Positions 1 to 10,426 of a stretch of DNA of 64,000 bases are shown one piece after another. How positions within the stretch are numbered: position 1 is the first letter of the stretch; the number at the start of each line of letters is the position of its first letter. Both the position numbers and the translations under genes were made by a program. A model generated the notes under the pieces. That model saw nothing but the letters and a program-made list of their open reading frames with translations. It did not search any database and was not told the DNA's origin. The DNA is from Eopsaltria australis (Eukaryota > Chordata > Aves > Passeriformes > Petroicidae), in contig JAVTVJ010000369.1 in assembly GCA_034509425.1 (NCBI GenBank), positions 465,501 to 529,500 on the forward strand, given 5' to 3'.

Positions 1-957
1 TGAGAAGACCCAGAGCCATCTGTAAAAACTGTCAGGGCATTTAATGGTGTTTTACTCTGGAGCAATTTGGGTGCCAATTTAAAATTAGTATTAAACAGAT
101 GGTGCTTTAATTTGTGACTGGTAATTTGGCCTGGGTAACTGTCGAGGGCAAGCTGGAGGTGCTCGTTGGTTTGGAGTAAATTCTCCAAATCCTCTATTTG
201 CCAAGGAATATGTATGCATGTAAAATCGCACCCCGCCAGGGTGTGGAGCCTTGTCCTCTCTCTTCTGATCAATTTTGCCATCAGTTCTTGTGGTGTTGTA
301 ATGCTTTTGGACGGCTGGTGTGGAAGAAAGACCCACTTTATAATGAGAAGTGACTCTTTCAACTTCCCGTCCCATTGAAAGATTAGTCCATGTAGGTGTG
401 GTACCTGTCCTAGTATGATAAACCTGAAAGGCAGTTCTGGAGCCGTTCGATGCGCTTGCCAGGAGGAAAGCGCTGGTTGTACCTTACCAATGGTGTCCCT
501 GGCCTTCGCAGTGATGGATCTCGGCGAATCCAGTCCCTCACCGCCCTTCAAAAGCTGGAATAAGGGGGCGAGGTTGGCTGTCGTCAGCCCCAGCAGAGGA
601 CGAACCCAGTTGATGGACCCGCAGAGCTGGTGGAGGTCCCGCAGGGTCTTGGGGTCATCCTGAATGACGAGCTGCTGGGGCGCGACGGTCCTTTTGCCGA
701 TGTGGATGCCAAGGTACGACCAAGGGCAGGTGCACTGGATCTTCTCAAGGTTTATCTCCATTCCAGCGCGTTCAATGGCTGCTACAGTCTTTTTCAGGGT
801 AGTGTCCAAATAGTCTTTTTGAGGGGCACAAATCAACACATCATCCATATAGTGAAGGATGATCGCTTTAGGGAAAGCCTTCCGGATGGGTGATAGGATC
901 CTTGCGACGTACCACTGGCACAGGACTGGGTAATTCTGCATCCCCTGGTGAAGGACA
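1..957 (-). pseudogene. pol: Provirus D pol segment: RT palm/connection and start of RNase H
   Basis: One minus-strand frame is open across this whole interval and runs off the left edge. It contains the RT active-site motif YMDD (codons at 851-840), the 'CGSINW' thumb region typical of class II RTs, and an RNase H start 'FTDGSGSS' close to base 1. It aligns by eye with the pol of provirus B along its length. The upstream RT part is found only after a jump: at 957/958 the sequence switches abruptly to provirus A gag in the opposite orientation. Reverse transcription is the family role, but this piece is a fragment of a dead provirus. Confidence 0.85.
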
Positions 958-2298
958 ATGTCAATATAACCAAGTAAAACAACTATTAAAAGAATCTAAA
1001 GAAAATGCAGAAGCATTAGAGGAAAAATTAGAATTGACATTGTTACATGCTCCCAAACCTGTGGATGTTAAAAAGGTTAAAAATTAATAACATCACCTGA
1101 AGATTGGAATGGTGATATCTGGGAAAGCTCTGATGAAAATGATAATGAAAGCATTAATTTGGATTCTGATGATAGCACGGAACTTCTTTCTCTCAAAGAG
1201 GAAGAAGATTCAGAATTCAAAATGAAACCCATAATAAAAACTGAGGTTTCTGAAGGACCCCAGGGTGGTCAGAGGCAAAATGTAACCAAAACCTCCCCAT
1301 GGGATCCTCTGCAAATGGCAAACCTCCGAGAAAAATACAAAAGACAAACAGGGGAAACTGAAACAGAATACCTGTGGCAAGTTTGTTTCTCGGGGGGAGA
1401 TGATGTATTATTAGATGGAGCAGAAAGCTATGGTTTCTGGGGCGCAGGCGTATTTTTACACCATGGACTGCTGCCCCCCAATGAACCCCACTCTATTACC
1501 AGCAGAGTTGCCTACTGGGCAGGTGGAATAAATAGCATGGAAAGGGGAGAATCAGCCTTAATTCCTATGCACTCAGTAGATGAAGTAAATATCGCAGTAA
1601 CAAAAGCTGCCTGCATACAGGCTATGCACGACTGTGCAAACAGAGACATTCCAATCTCTGCAGAGGTAGATCCTGAAAGAATGAGACCCCTCATTAGAGG
1701 AGCCCCATCTGTATTGAAGAATTTTTTAGTGGGGAAACGAAATGAGATCAGAAACTACATAGCCTATAACGGAGCCTTACGCAATCCACAAGCTCCATGG
1801 AGACCGATCCCAACCTGGGCGGATCTCTCTCAAGAAATAGCAACCCATGCAAAAGAAATAGGCTGGGACATAGAAGAAAAGGGTCCAAACACCGAAGTGT
1901 GGAAAGTCCACGAACGACGGGTGAGAGCTGTTAAACGTAACACATCCGAGAAAAAGGAAAACACTAGCCAAATTAATTCCCACAGAGGAAAAAGGAATGA
2001 GTTGTGGAGGACTGCTATAGCCCTGGGAATACCCAGATCTGCCTTAAAAAAGCAATCTAAAACTGTGATAGCAGAGTTAATCCAAGCTATGGAAAAGGCA
2101 AAGGGAAAAACGGCAGACAACACAAACACTTCACAGGAAAAAAGGATCGGTCCCAATCCTTTTGCAACACAGGAAAACTGATAGGCGCTGAGAAGCCATT
2201 AGGGCAGCTATCTCAGCGCATACCTGCATATCAATACATCTCTAACGAGGTTAGCCCTTATATATATTTACCAGTGGGACACCAAAGAAATCCTTTAG
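958..2298 (+). pseudogene. gag: Provirus A gag fragment, first (deleted) copy of the triplication
   Basis: Bases from about 958 match 5796 onward almost perfectly. They hold the end of the coiled-coil gag frame (stop at 1085-1087) and the complete second gag frame, which ends at 2181. The LTR, primer site and gag start seen in copies 2 and 3 are absent. The left junction joins D pol ('gaaggac') to A gag ('acaatgtc') with a 2-base shared 'ac'. The right end (about 2298) joins the triplet 'tag' shared by A gag and D pol, exactly as in the next copy. This piece has no start codon and is not expected to be expressed. Confidence 0.85.
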
Positions 2299-2860
2299 TG
2301 AAGGATGATCGCTTTAGGGAAAGCCTTCCAGATGGGTGATAGGATCCTTGCGACGTACCACCGGCACAGGACTGGGTAATTATGCATCCCCTGGTGAAGG
2401 ACTCACCAATGGTAATGCCGCACAGGTGCCTCTCAAGTGACAGAAGGGATGGAAAAAGCAAAACGGGGGGGCATCGCAGGGGTTGAGAGGTATACTGAAA
2501 AAACAGTCTTTGATGTCCATGACTGCAAGGGGCCATCCATGGAGGAGCATTGAGGGCGATGGTAGGCCTGGCTGTCGGGGACCCATTTCCTCTATCACCT
2601 TGTTTATCTCCCGCAGATCGTGGAGGAGCCTCCACTTGTCTTTGCCTGGTTTCCGAATTACAAAGACAGGGGAGTTCCAAGGGCTGTCTGATGGAACGAT
2701 GTTGCCCTTGGACAGTTGCTCCTCCATGAGGGACTCGAGGGCGCCTAATTTTTCCTTAGATAGGGGCCACTGTTCCACCTTCACTGGCTTATCGGTCGTT
2801 CACGTTAAGGCCAGGTTGGTGCGCCCCTCAGTGGCCACGACTAAAAATTCCGAGCTGGAG
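2299..2860 (-). pseudogene. pol: Provirus D pol: RT N-terminal half (copy 2)
   Basis: The minus-strand frame shows the RT fingers region, with a 'WPLSKEK' start, '[10 protein letters not shown]', 'LLHDLREIN' and the first catalytic-Asp block '[13 protein letters not shown]'. It is interrupted by an in-frame TGA at 2802-2800, where the related proviruses B and F have Trp. A frameshift at a seven-G run (about 2464-2470) removes the usual LPQG block from frame. The region ends at the unit boundary. The missing downstream RT is the 1-957 segment. Class II RT, inactivated. Confidence 0.8.
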
Positions 2861-3113
2861 GTGGAATTTCCAGCCGAGTCCACCACTGCAATAAGAGGTC
2901 CCTGCCCCATAGAGTGAATCTTGATGGGACAACAAATGGCTTGATGGACGCTGCGTGCCCATCAGGTCCCTCTATCACGATGTTGTTCATGCTCCTTATT
3001 GAAGGAGCTGTTCCCCCGATACCAGAAAGTCTCCCCGCTGAAGGCCTCAGACCCCATTGGGGTGACCATTCCGCCTTGGAGATGATGGTAACATCTGCTC
3101 CTGTGTCTATCAT
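2841..3113 (-). pseudogene. pro: Provirus D aspartic protease (copy 2)
   Basis: The frame contains the retropepsin active-site triad in 'MIDTGADVTII', followed by a flap-like glycine region and the C-terminal 'LWGRDLL' block that corresponds to the G-R-D of betaretroviral proteases. It ends at a TAG just after an A/T-rich slip region, where pol would be entered by a -1 shift. The heptamer there reads GAATTTT rather than the GGATTTT seen in B and F, so it may be weakened. The role would be cleavage of Gag and Gag-Pol in the maturing particle. Confidence 0.75.
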
Positions 3114-3209
3114 CCCATCCAGATAAGTTGTGGCCTTGCCATTAGTCAGTTTACAACTGAGTGTTGGTTTGTCTGCACCAACAACCTCGGCCGAGCATAC
3201 AGTTGGTGT

Positions 3210-3581
3210 TCACTGCTGCCGGGGGAAGTCTCGAGGTCGCAGGATTGCTTGTGCTACCCAAGTCCCTCGTGGAATAAACCAGGGAGTGCTTGTACAGGTG
3301 ACTGTAGTGTCGAGATTTTCCCCTGGGGAGGCAGTATGAATTTCGGGCAGCACAAAAAATTCTGGTGGCCCTCTCAATGAGTTGCCCACCACTAAAATGT
3401 CAGTCTGAGTTTCAATAGTTCCCCAGAGGGAAACCTTGATTTGCTGGAATGTAGGTTTCATGAGGTGGTGTGCAGTGGCACTCACCAAGTCCAGACGCGT
3501 AGCCGGTTTGTCCGTTGGTCCCTGCTGTCCCTGCTGTTCCGCAGATGACATGGCGGTTGGATCCGTGGCTGCAGCATTCAA
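3210..3581 (-). pseudogene. Provirus D dUTPase-like N-terminal part of pro (copy 2)
   Basis: Upstream of the protease, the frame shows 'RLDLVSA', 'VVGNSLRGPPEFFVLPEI' and 'GTWVAQAIL'. These correspond in order to the first, second and last motifs of trimeric dUTPases embedded in betaretroviral pro genes. The central uridine-binding motif (Tyr-containing, between them) is not recognisable, as in B and F. dUTP hydrolysis is therefore doubtful and the domain may be structural. The assignment rests on motif order and position only. Confidence 0.55.
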
Positions 3582-3703
3582 TTTGTTGTCTTTGTGCGGT
3601 GCTGATCCACGCTCCTCTGTCCATTTCCCTGCTGGTGTTGTTGTAAGTAGGGGCAGGGCGTCATCTCAGGACCTGCAAGCAGCTTGCAAGGGTGGTTAGT
3701 TTT

Positions 3704-4115
3704 TCAGGGCTTGGGACAGTTCTTTGCAAAATGGTGAGGGGAACCACAGTTAAAGCATTTGCGAGTGTCTCTGTTAGAGTCTGTTGTAACAGCGGCACCT
3801 ATGGTCTTCCTCTGCGGTCCTTTAAATAAAGGGCGCTGAGGGGGAAGGTCTGGTTGGTCAGGCATCACCTCAGCGCAAGCCTCAACCATCTGCTCAATGG
3901 TAGGCTTTGGATCAGGTGGCAAGGCTCTGAGGACCCTTTTACACTCTGCATTTGCATTTTCCTTAGCTAAGGATCTTAATAGTTCCTTTTGCATCTTTGG
4001 ATCCTCATCCTGTTTTCCCATTGCCTCCTTCAGTCTATCTACAAAGTCCACAAAGTTCTCTTCAGGCCCCTGCCTGACTACCACTTAACCTTCTGAAGGG
4101 GCAGTGGGGGAGGAT
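3704..4115 (-). pseudogene. gag: Provirus D gag C-terminus: capsid end and one zinc knuckle (copy 2)
   Basis: The frame has the capsid major homology region 'RQGPEENFVDFVDRL' and one CCHC knuckle, 'CFNCGSPHHFAKNC', which would bind viral RNA. A TAA (4087-4085) interrupts the frame just before the homology region and the frame stops soon after the knuckle. The left edge of provirus A lies at 4116, and the gag sequence resumes at 33499 on the far side of A. It would form the virion core and package RNA. Confidence 0.8.
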
Positions 4116-5471
4116 TGTGGCAGGACGTCTATCCCCTCACCTCCTCCTCTTGTGTGCCACAGATAATGGGTGCATAAAGAGATAGCCCAAGGGCAGGAAG
4201 GCCCAGCAGAGGTCATCTCTGGTGCCAGAGGGCTCAAGCCTCAGCTAAGAATTAACATCTTAGTGCCGCGGTCGCCGGTGTCCGGGCGTGGACAGCTAGC
4301 CCCAGGGTCTTTGACTAGCGACCCGTCGGCGGCTGCAGCAAGCGTCCCTGACCGCCGGAGCGCCGGTTCACTGCCGCGGGAATCTGTGCGTTCCCAGCCG
4401 CAGGTAGCTCTTAGAGAGCAAGCTATCTCTATAGAGGCCAGAGGGATAGGGAGGGATCTTCTGTCTAGAGTAATAGAGACACAGAGGCATGGGGTCCAAC
4501 TGCGCTCTGGGCATCTAGGATCAGAAGACCCCGAACAGCTCAGTGCACAGACTTTTATTGTGAGGGCACCATCCAACCATCAAACACTAGGAGGGAGGAA
4601 CAAGGGAGGGACCAGGGGACCAGGACCAACGGGGGATAGAGAGGGGAGGAGAGGGGGTAACAGACAACCAAGGGGTACAATCAACTACCGAATGGAACAG
4701 AACTTTCTAGAACACAAGAATGATTGGTGGGAGAGTGGCAGGTGCTTAAACTAATGGAGGAAAAGGGAACCACCCCTGAGAAACTCAGCCCACTTGCAGG
4801 GCAAAACCACCTGTGTCTCCTCCCCAGGGGAGACTTTAAACTTGGGCACCTTTATTCCACAGCTTCTCAGGGGGGACCGAGGCTTTTGGGGCTTCAAGCA
4901 CCGCCACATCTTAGTTAGATGTTAGAAGAGCTGATGGAAGGAGAGATAAAGGAAAAATCACTGACATAAGAGTCATGGTTTTACACTATAAAAGATACAC
5001 GAGCTAACACTGGGGCAGAAGTCTCTCACACCCTAAAGTGTTTGAAGCTTCTCCCCGAAGTTTGGACGCAGGCTTTGTGGTTACTTCCCCGGGGATTGAG
5101 AGAAAGGATCTTGGTGTGCTGCACCAGCAATTGGATGGTAAGATACATTGAATCCTAAGCTTGTACTATTTCTTCGCTAGCTGTAACTGGAAAAGGTACT
5201 ATTCTCGTGCACTGTAAGTTATTTACTTGTAATCTTTCTTTTTGTTTTATTCCTGTGCAGTACTGGTTTGCTTTCAAGTCTTATATCTGATAGTTTTCTT
5301 GTCTATTAATAGATGTTTCATTCTATAATAGACAGAATCAGTCATTATTAAAAGAACTTATACAGGAGAGTGGGTTTTGGGGTGCTGGTTACCTCAATAA
5401 GGTTACTACCTACTGCCAAGGCCTGGGCAGGAGGCAAGGGCCAATTTTAACTCCCACATCCATTTGTGACA
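4116..5471 (+). repeat. Provirus A 5' LTR, copy 2, split by a solo LTR
   Basis: It begins TGTGGCAGG and ends GTGACA. Without the 643-bp insert and its 8-bp duplication it is 705 bp, against 700 bp for the 3' LTR at 32799-33498. A TATA-like 'actataaaag' lies at 4984-4993. The copy 3 LTR is the same sequence split again by provirus B. Confidence 0.88.
4264..4906 (-). mobile_element. Solo LTR, D-related family, inside the A 5' LTR (copy 2)
   Basis: Read on the minus strand it starts TGGCGGTG and ends CGCGGCA, with a polyadenylation signal CAATAAAAG (plus strand near 4553). It is flanked by an 8-bp direct duplication CATCTTAG at 4256-4263 and 4907-4914. This is longer than the usual 4-6 bp, so part of the match may be chance. 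Its U5 end resembles the U5 end of the D LTR at 35453 (shared 'cggtgtcc' and 'ggacagc' blocks), so it is a relative of D. Confidence 0.85.
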
Positions 5472-5475
5472 ATTT

Positions 5476-5495
5476 TGGCATAGTCGAGGCAGGAT
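5476..5495 (+). promoter_or_regulatory. Provirus A primer binding site (Ser-like, tentative)
   Basis: It starts with TGG, five bases after the LTR end, and resembles a tRNA-Ser 3' end but with two extra bases. The gag ATG follows at 5497, so the leader is almost nonexistent. The same site is at 18974-18993 in copy 3. Confidence 0.5.
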
Positions 5496-5496
5496 A

Positions 5497-5925
5497 ATGG
5501 CTTATGATTCAAAACTTCAGTCTAAAGACTTAGCAGACTATTTACGGAAGCACAGTGTCCACATAGAAACTGGTGACCCGTGGCCAGCGGATAACTGGTT
5601 TCAATGGAGTAATATAAAGGAAAAAATCAATAAAAAGTGGGGTTCACTAAAAGATGCAAAAGGAAAGGGAATTATCTTTCATGCCCTTGCACTATGTTTA
5701 AACTCTGCTTGGAAATGGAGAGAAGAAATGATAAAAGAAAATGATAAATTGGTGAATGAAATACAAAAATTAAAATTGGCAAAATTATCCCTACAATGTC
5801 AATATAACCAAGTAAAACAACTATTAAAAGAATCTAAAGAAAATGCAGAAGCATTAGAGGAAAAATTAGAATTGACATTGTTACATGCTCCCAAACCTGT
5901 GGATGTTAAAAAGGTTAAAAATTAA
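5497..5925 (+). pseudogene. gag: Provirus A gag, N-terminal frame (copy 2)
   Basis: The 142-codon frame starts ATG at 5497, one base after the primer site. Its C-terminal half (about residues 75-130) is strongly heptad-like and Lys/Glu/Leu-rich, a likely coiled coil as found in Gags that lack a zinc knuckle. It stops at TAA 5923-5925. The continuation of Gag is in the -1 frame, open from 5919, so a one-base change in the A-run at 5917-5921 seems to have split the gene. The same break is in all three copies and therefore predates the triplication. There is no canonical slippery heptamer here, so programmed shifting is unlikely. Confidence 0.75.
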
Positions 5926-7019
5926 TAACATCACCTGAAGATTGGAATGGTGATATCTGGGAAAGCTCTGATGAAAATGATAATGAAAGCATTAATTTGG
6001 ATTCTGATGATAGCACGGAACTTCTTTCTCTCAAAGAGGAAGAAGATTCAGAATTCAAAATGAAACCCATAATAAAAACTGAGGTTTCTGAAGGACCCCA
6101 GGGTGGTCAGAGGCAAAATGTAACCAAAACCTCCCCATGGGATCCTCTGCAAATGGCAAACCTCCGAGAAAAATACAAAAGACAAACAGGGGAAACTGAA
6201 ACAGAATACCTGTGGCAAGTTTGTTTCTCGGGGGGAGATGATGTATTATTAGATGGAGCAGAAAGCTATGGTTTCTGGGGCGCAGGCGTATTTTTACACC
6301 ATGGACTGCTGCCCCCCAATGAACCCCACTCTATTACCAGCAGAGTTGCCTACTGGGCAGGTGGAATAAATAGCATGGAAAGGGGAGAATCAGCCTTAAT
6401 TCCTATGCACTCAGTAGATGAAGTAAATATCGCAGTAACAAAAGCTGCCTGCATACAGGCTATGCACGACTGTGCAAACAGAGACATTCCAATCTCTGCA
6501 GAGGTAGATCCTGAAAGAATGAGACCCCTCATTAGAGGAGCCCCATCTGTATTGAAGAATTTTTTAGTGGGGAAACGAAATGAGATCAGAAACTACATAG
6601 CCTATAACGGAGCCTTACGCAATCCACAAGCTCCATGGAGACCGATCCCAACCTGGGCGGATCTCTCTCAAGAAATAGCAACCCATGCAAAAGAAATAGG
6701 CTGGGACATAGAAGAAAAGGGTCCAAACACCGAAGTGTGGAAAGTCCACGAACGACGGGTGAGAGCTGTTAAACGTAACACATCCGAGAAAAAGGAAAAC
6801 ACTAGCCAAATTAATTCCCACAGAGGAAAAAGGAATGAGTTGTGGAGGACTGCTATAGCCCTGGGAATACCCAGATCTGCCTTAAAAAAGCAATCTAAAA
6901 CTGTGATAGCAGAGTTAATCCAAGCTATGGAAAAGGCAAAGGGAAAAACGGCAGACAACACAAACACTTCACAGGAAAAAAGGATCGGTCCCAATCCTTT
7001 TGCAACACAGGAAAACTGA
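5919..7019 (+). pseudogene. gag: Provirus A gag, capsid-containing frame (copy 2)
   Basis: The frame is open from 5919. The first part is very acidic (Ser/Asp/Glu), followed by a globular capsid-like region with 'LWQVCFSGGDDVLLDGAE' and 'GFWGAGVFLHHGL', then a basic tail with 'KKENTSQ' and 'RGKRNELWR'. No CCHC zinc knuckle is present, which fits class III/spuma-like Gag rather than gamma- or betaretroviruses. I recognise the family only broadly. Its role would be particle core assembly. It is not in frame with the preceding gag frame. Confidence 0.7.
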
Positions 7020-7136
7020 TAGGCGCTGAGAAGCCATTAGGGCAGCTATCTCAGCGCATACCTGCATATCAATACATCTCTAACGAGGTTAGCCCTTATA
7101 TATATTTACCAGTGGGACACCAAAGAAATCCTTTAG

Positions 7137-8953
7137 TGAAGGATGATCGCTTTAGGGAAAGCCTTCCAGATGGGTGATAGGATCCTTGCGACGTACCACC
7201 GGCACAGGACTGGGTAATTATGCATCCCCTGGTGAAGGACTCACCAATGGTAATGCCGCACAGGTGCCTCTCAAGTGACAGAAGGGATGGAAAAAGCAAA
7301 ACGGGGGGGCATCGCAGGGGTTGAGAGGTATACTGAAAAAACAGTCTTTGATGTCCATGACTGCAAGGGGCCATCCATGGAGGAGCATTGAGGGCGATGG
7401 TAGGCCTGGCTGTCGGGGACCCATTTCCTCTATCACCTTGTTTATCTCCCGCAGATCGTGGAGGAGCCTCCACTTGTCTTTGCCTGGTTTCCGAATTACA
7501 AAGACAGGGGAGTTCCAAGGGCTGTCTGATGGAACGATGTTGCCCTTGGACAGTTGCTCCTCCATGAGGGACTCGAGGGCGCCTAATTTTTCCTTAGATA
7601 GGGGCCACTGTTCCACCTTCACTGGCTTATCGGTCGTTCACGTTAAGGCCAGGTTGGTGCGCCCCTCAGTGGCCACGACTAAAAATTCCGAGCTGGAGGT
7701 GGAATTTCCAGCCGAGTCCACCACTGCAATAAGAGGTCCCTGCCCCATAGAGTGAATCTTGATGGGACAACAAATGGCTTGATGGACGCTGCGTGCCCAT
7801 CAGGTCCCTCTATCACGATGTTGTTCATGCTCCTTATTGAAGGAGCTGTTCCCCCGATACCAGAAAGTCTCCCCGCTGAAGGCCTCAGACCCCATTGGGG
7901 TGACCATTCCGCCTTGGAGATGATGGTAACATCTGCTCCTGTGTCTATCATCCCATCCAGATAAGTTGTGGCCTTGCCATTAGTCAGTTTACAACTGAGT
8001 GTTGGTTTGTCTGCACCAACAACCTCGGCCGAGCATACAGTTGGTGTTCACTGCTGCCGGGGGAAGTCTCGAGGTCGCAGGATTGCTTGTGCTACCCAAG
8101 TCCCTCGTGGAATAAACCAGGGAGTGCTTGTACAGGTGACTGTAGTGTCGAGATTTTCCCCTGGGGAGGCAGTATGAATTTCGGGCAGCACAAAAAATTC
8201 TGGTGGCCCTCTCAATGAGTTGCCCACCACTAAAATGTCAGTCTGAGTTTCAATAGTTCCCCAGAGGGAAACCTTGATTTGCTGGAATGTAGGTTTCATG
8301 AGGTGGTGTGCAGTGGCACTCACCAAGTCCAGACGCGTAGCCGGTTTGTCCGTTGGTCCCTGCTGTCCCTGCTGTTCCGCAGATGACATGGCGGTTGGAT
8401 CCGTGGCTGCAGCATTCAATTTGTTGTCTTTGTGCGGTGCTGATCCACGCTCCTCTGTCCATTTCCCTGCTGGTGTTGTTGTAAGTAGGGGCAGGGCGTC
8501 ATCTCAGGACCTGCAAGCAGCTTGCAAGGGTGGTTAGTTTTTCAGGGCTTGGGACAGTTCTTTGCAAAATGGTGAGGGGAACCACAGTTAAAGCATCTGC
8601 GAGTGTCTCTGTTAGAGTCTGTTGTAACAGCGGCACCTATGGTCTTCCTCTGCGGTCCTTTAAATAAAGGGCGCTGAGGGGGAAGGTCTGGTTGGTCAGG
8701 CATCACCTCAGCGCAAGCCTCAACCATCTGCTCAATGGTAGGCTTTGGATCAGGTGGCAAGGCTCTGAGGACCCTTTTACACTCTGCATTTGCATTTTCC
8801 TTAGCTAAGGATCTTAACAGTTCCTTTTGCATCTTTGGATCCTCATCCTGTTTTCCCATTGCCTCCTTCAGTCTATCTACAAAGTCCACAAAGTTCTCTT
8901 CAGGCCCCTGCCTGACTACCACTTAACCTTCTGAAGGGGCAGTGGGGGAGGAT
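7137..8953 (-). pseudogene. Provirus D pol-pro-gag segment, copy 3
   Basis: This is the duplicate of 2299-4115 shifted by 4838 bp. It contains RT N-terminus (7137-7698), protease (7679-7951), dUTPase-like region (8048-8419) and gag end with zinc knuckle (8542-8922). Lesions are shared with copy 2: the in-frame TGA now at 7640-7638, the G-run frameshift, and the TAA before the homology region. One substitution turns a knuckle-adjacent Lys codon (copy 2) into Arg here. No independent function is expected. Confidence 0.85.
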
Positions 8954-9818
8954 TGTGGCAGGACGTCTATCCCCTCACCTCCTCCTCTTGTGTGCCACAG
9001 ATAATGGGTGCATAAAGACATAGCCCAAGGGCAGGAAGGCCCAGCAGAGGTCATCTCTGGTGCCAGAGGGCTCAAGCCTCAGCTAAGAATTAACATCTTA
9101 GTGCCGCGGTCGCCGGTGTCCGGGCGTGGACAGCTAGCCCCAGGGTCTTTGACTAGCGACCCGTCGGCGGCTGCAGCAAGCGTCCCTGACCGCCGGAGCG
9201 CCGGTTCACTGCCGCGGGAATCTGTGCGTTCCCAGCCGCAGGTAGCTCTTAGAGAGCAAGCTATCTCTATAGAGGCCAGAGGGATAGGGAGGGATCTTCT
9301 GTCTAGAGTAATAGAGACACAGAGGCATGGGGTCCAACTGCGCTCTGGGCATCTAGGATCAGAAGACCCCGAACAGCTCAGTGCACAGACTTTTATTGTG
9401 AGGGCACCATCCAACCATCAAACACTAGGAGGGAGGAACAAGGGAGGGACCAGGGGACCAGGACCAACGGGGGATAGAGAGGGGAGGAGAGGGGGTAACA
9501 GACAACCAAGGGGTACAATCAACTACCGAATGGAACAGAACTTTCTAGAACACAAGAATGATTGGTGGGAGAGTGGCAGGTGCTTAAACTAATGGAGGAA
9601 AAGGGAACCACCCCTGAGAAACTCAGCCCACTTGCAGGGCAAAACCACCTGTGTCTCCTCCCCAGGGGAGACTTTAAACTTGGGCACCTTTATTCCACAG
9701 CTTCTCAGGGGGGACCGAGGCTTTTGGGGCTTCAAGCACCGCCACATCTTAGTTAGATGTTAGAAGAGCTGATGGAAGGAGAGATAAAGGAAAAATCACT
9801 GACATAAGAGTCATGGTT
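8954..9818 (+). repeat. Provirus A 5' LTR, copy 3, left part
   Basis: This is the same sequence as 4116-4980, ending in the hexamer ATGGTT that was duplicated when provirus B integrated. It includes the second copy of the solo LTR. Confidence 0.9.
9102..9744 (-). mobile_element. Solo LTR, duplicated copy inside the A 5' LTR (copy 3)
   Basis: It is identical in position within the unit to 4264-4906 and has the same CATCTTAG flanks. It is therefore a passenger of the tandem duplication, not a second insertion. Confidence 0.88.
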
Positions 9819-10426
9819 TATTAAAAATAATAAGTGTACCTCGTGGCTTCGCGGCCTCGTGGTCACCTGCTGGATGGTTGCCTCAGCCGCCCGGGCGCCA
9901 CCAGGGCTAAGGTTTCCCTGCCCACAGCAACGCTAATCCCAAGTGCTGAGGTTTCGGTGTTCGCAAGCGTGGGTTCTTGCTACCAGTAGCTGCGAAATCA
10001 AGACAATAAGGAGCGGCGACTATGCTGGGCAACAGGAACGTTTATTGATCCTCGTCCCAAGCACAATGGCGCCGGACAAGGCTGTGCAGGGACGGATAAA
10101 CAACTCAGGCAACCAATCACGGCAGAGCAAGGGGGAGGAGTTGGGGCGGGGAGAGGAATCACAAACCAACCGGGAGTAAGGGAGGGAGGGAAAAGGTTCA
10201 GGGACCAATCCGAGAAGCACCTGCACGGAGCTTTCCAGAAACAGGGGAGGATACAAAACTTGACAGACAACACAACTAACAAATTAACAAACAGAGGCGT
10301 AACCTAGACTAAATGGACTAAACCAAGGTTGGGATGGCTCCCGGGGGATTCCTTCCACGAGATGGTTTCACCCACCACCCTTCCTTCCAGGAGCCCGGGG
10401 CCGACGTTGCCATGACAACTGCAACA
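9819..10426 (-). repeat. Provirus B 3' LTR
   Basis: On the minus strand it starts TGTTGCAG and ends TTTAATA. The usual terminal CA is replaced by TA, but the end is fixed by both the target duplication and the primer-site spacing. An AATAAA signal lies near 10041-10046. The purine tract 'agaaacggggaga' precedes it on the minus strand (about 10427-10439). Confidence 0.9.

Larger units (their letters stand above)
2299..7136. repeat. Direct tandem repeat unit, copy 2 (4838 bp)
   Basis: The unit runs from inside D pol, through D pro and gag end, the A 5' LTR with its solo-LTR insertion, and A gag. It stops where A gag reaches 'cctttag' and abruptly re-enters D pol at 'tagtgaagg'. The next unit starts at 7137 with the same sequence. 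I noticed five differences from copy 3: one each in the D gag zinc-knuckle region, elsewhere in D gag and in the A LTR, and two in A gag. The shared triplet 'tag' at the breakpoint suggests microhomology-mediated duplication. Confidence 0.9.

Noticed and set aside
4170..4754. A 194-codon plus-strand frame across the solo LTR, and its twin at 9008-9592
   Set aside because: It lies antisense within an LTR with clear ends and target duplication, and it has no protein motif.
5917..5925. Possible programmed -1 frameshift within A gag
   Set aside because: The A-run is not a canonical slippery heptamer in the gag register, and a shift in mid-gag has no precedent I know. A shared mutation is simpler.
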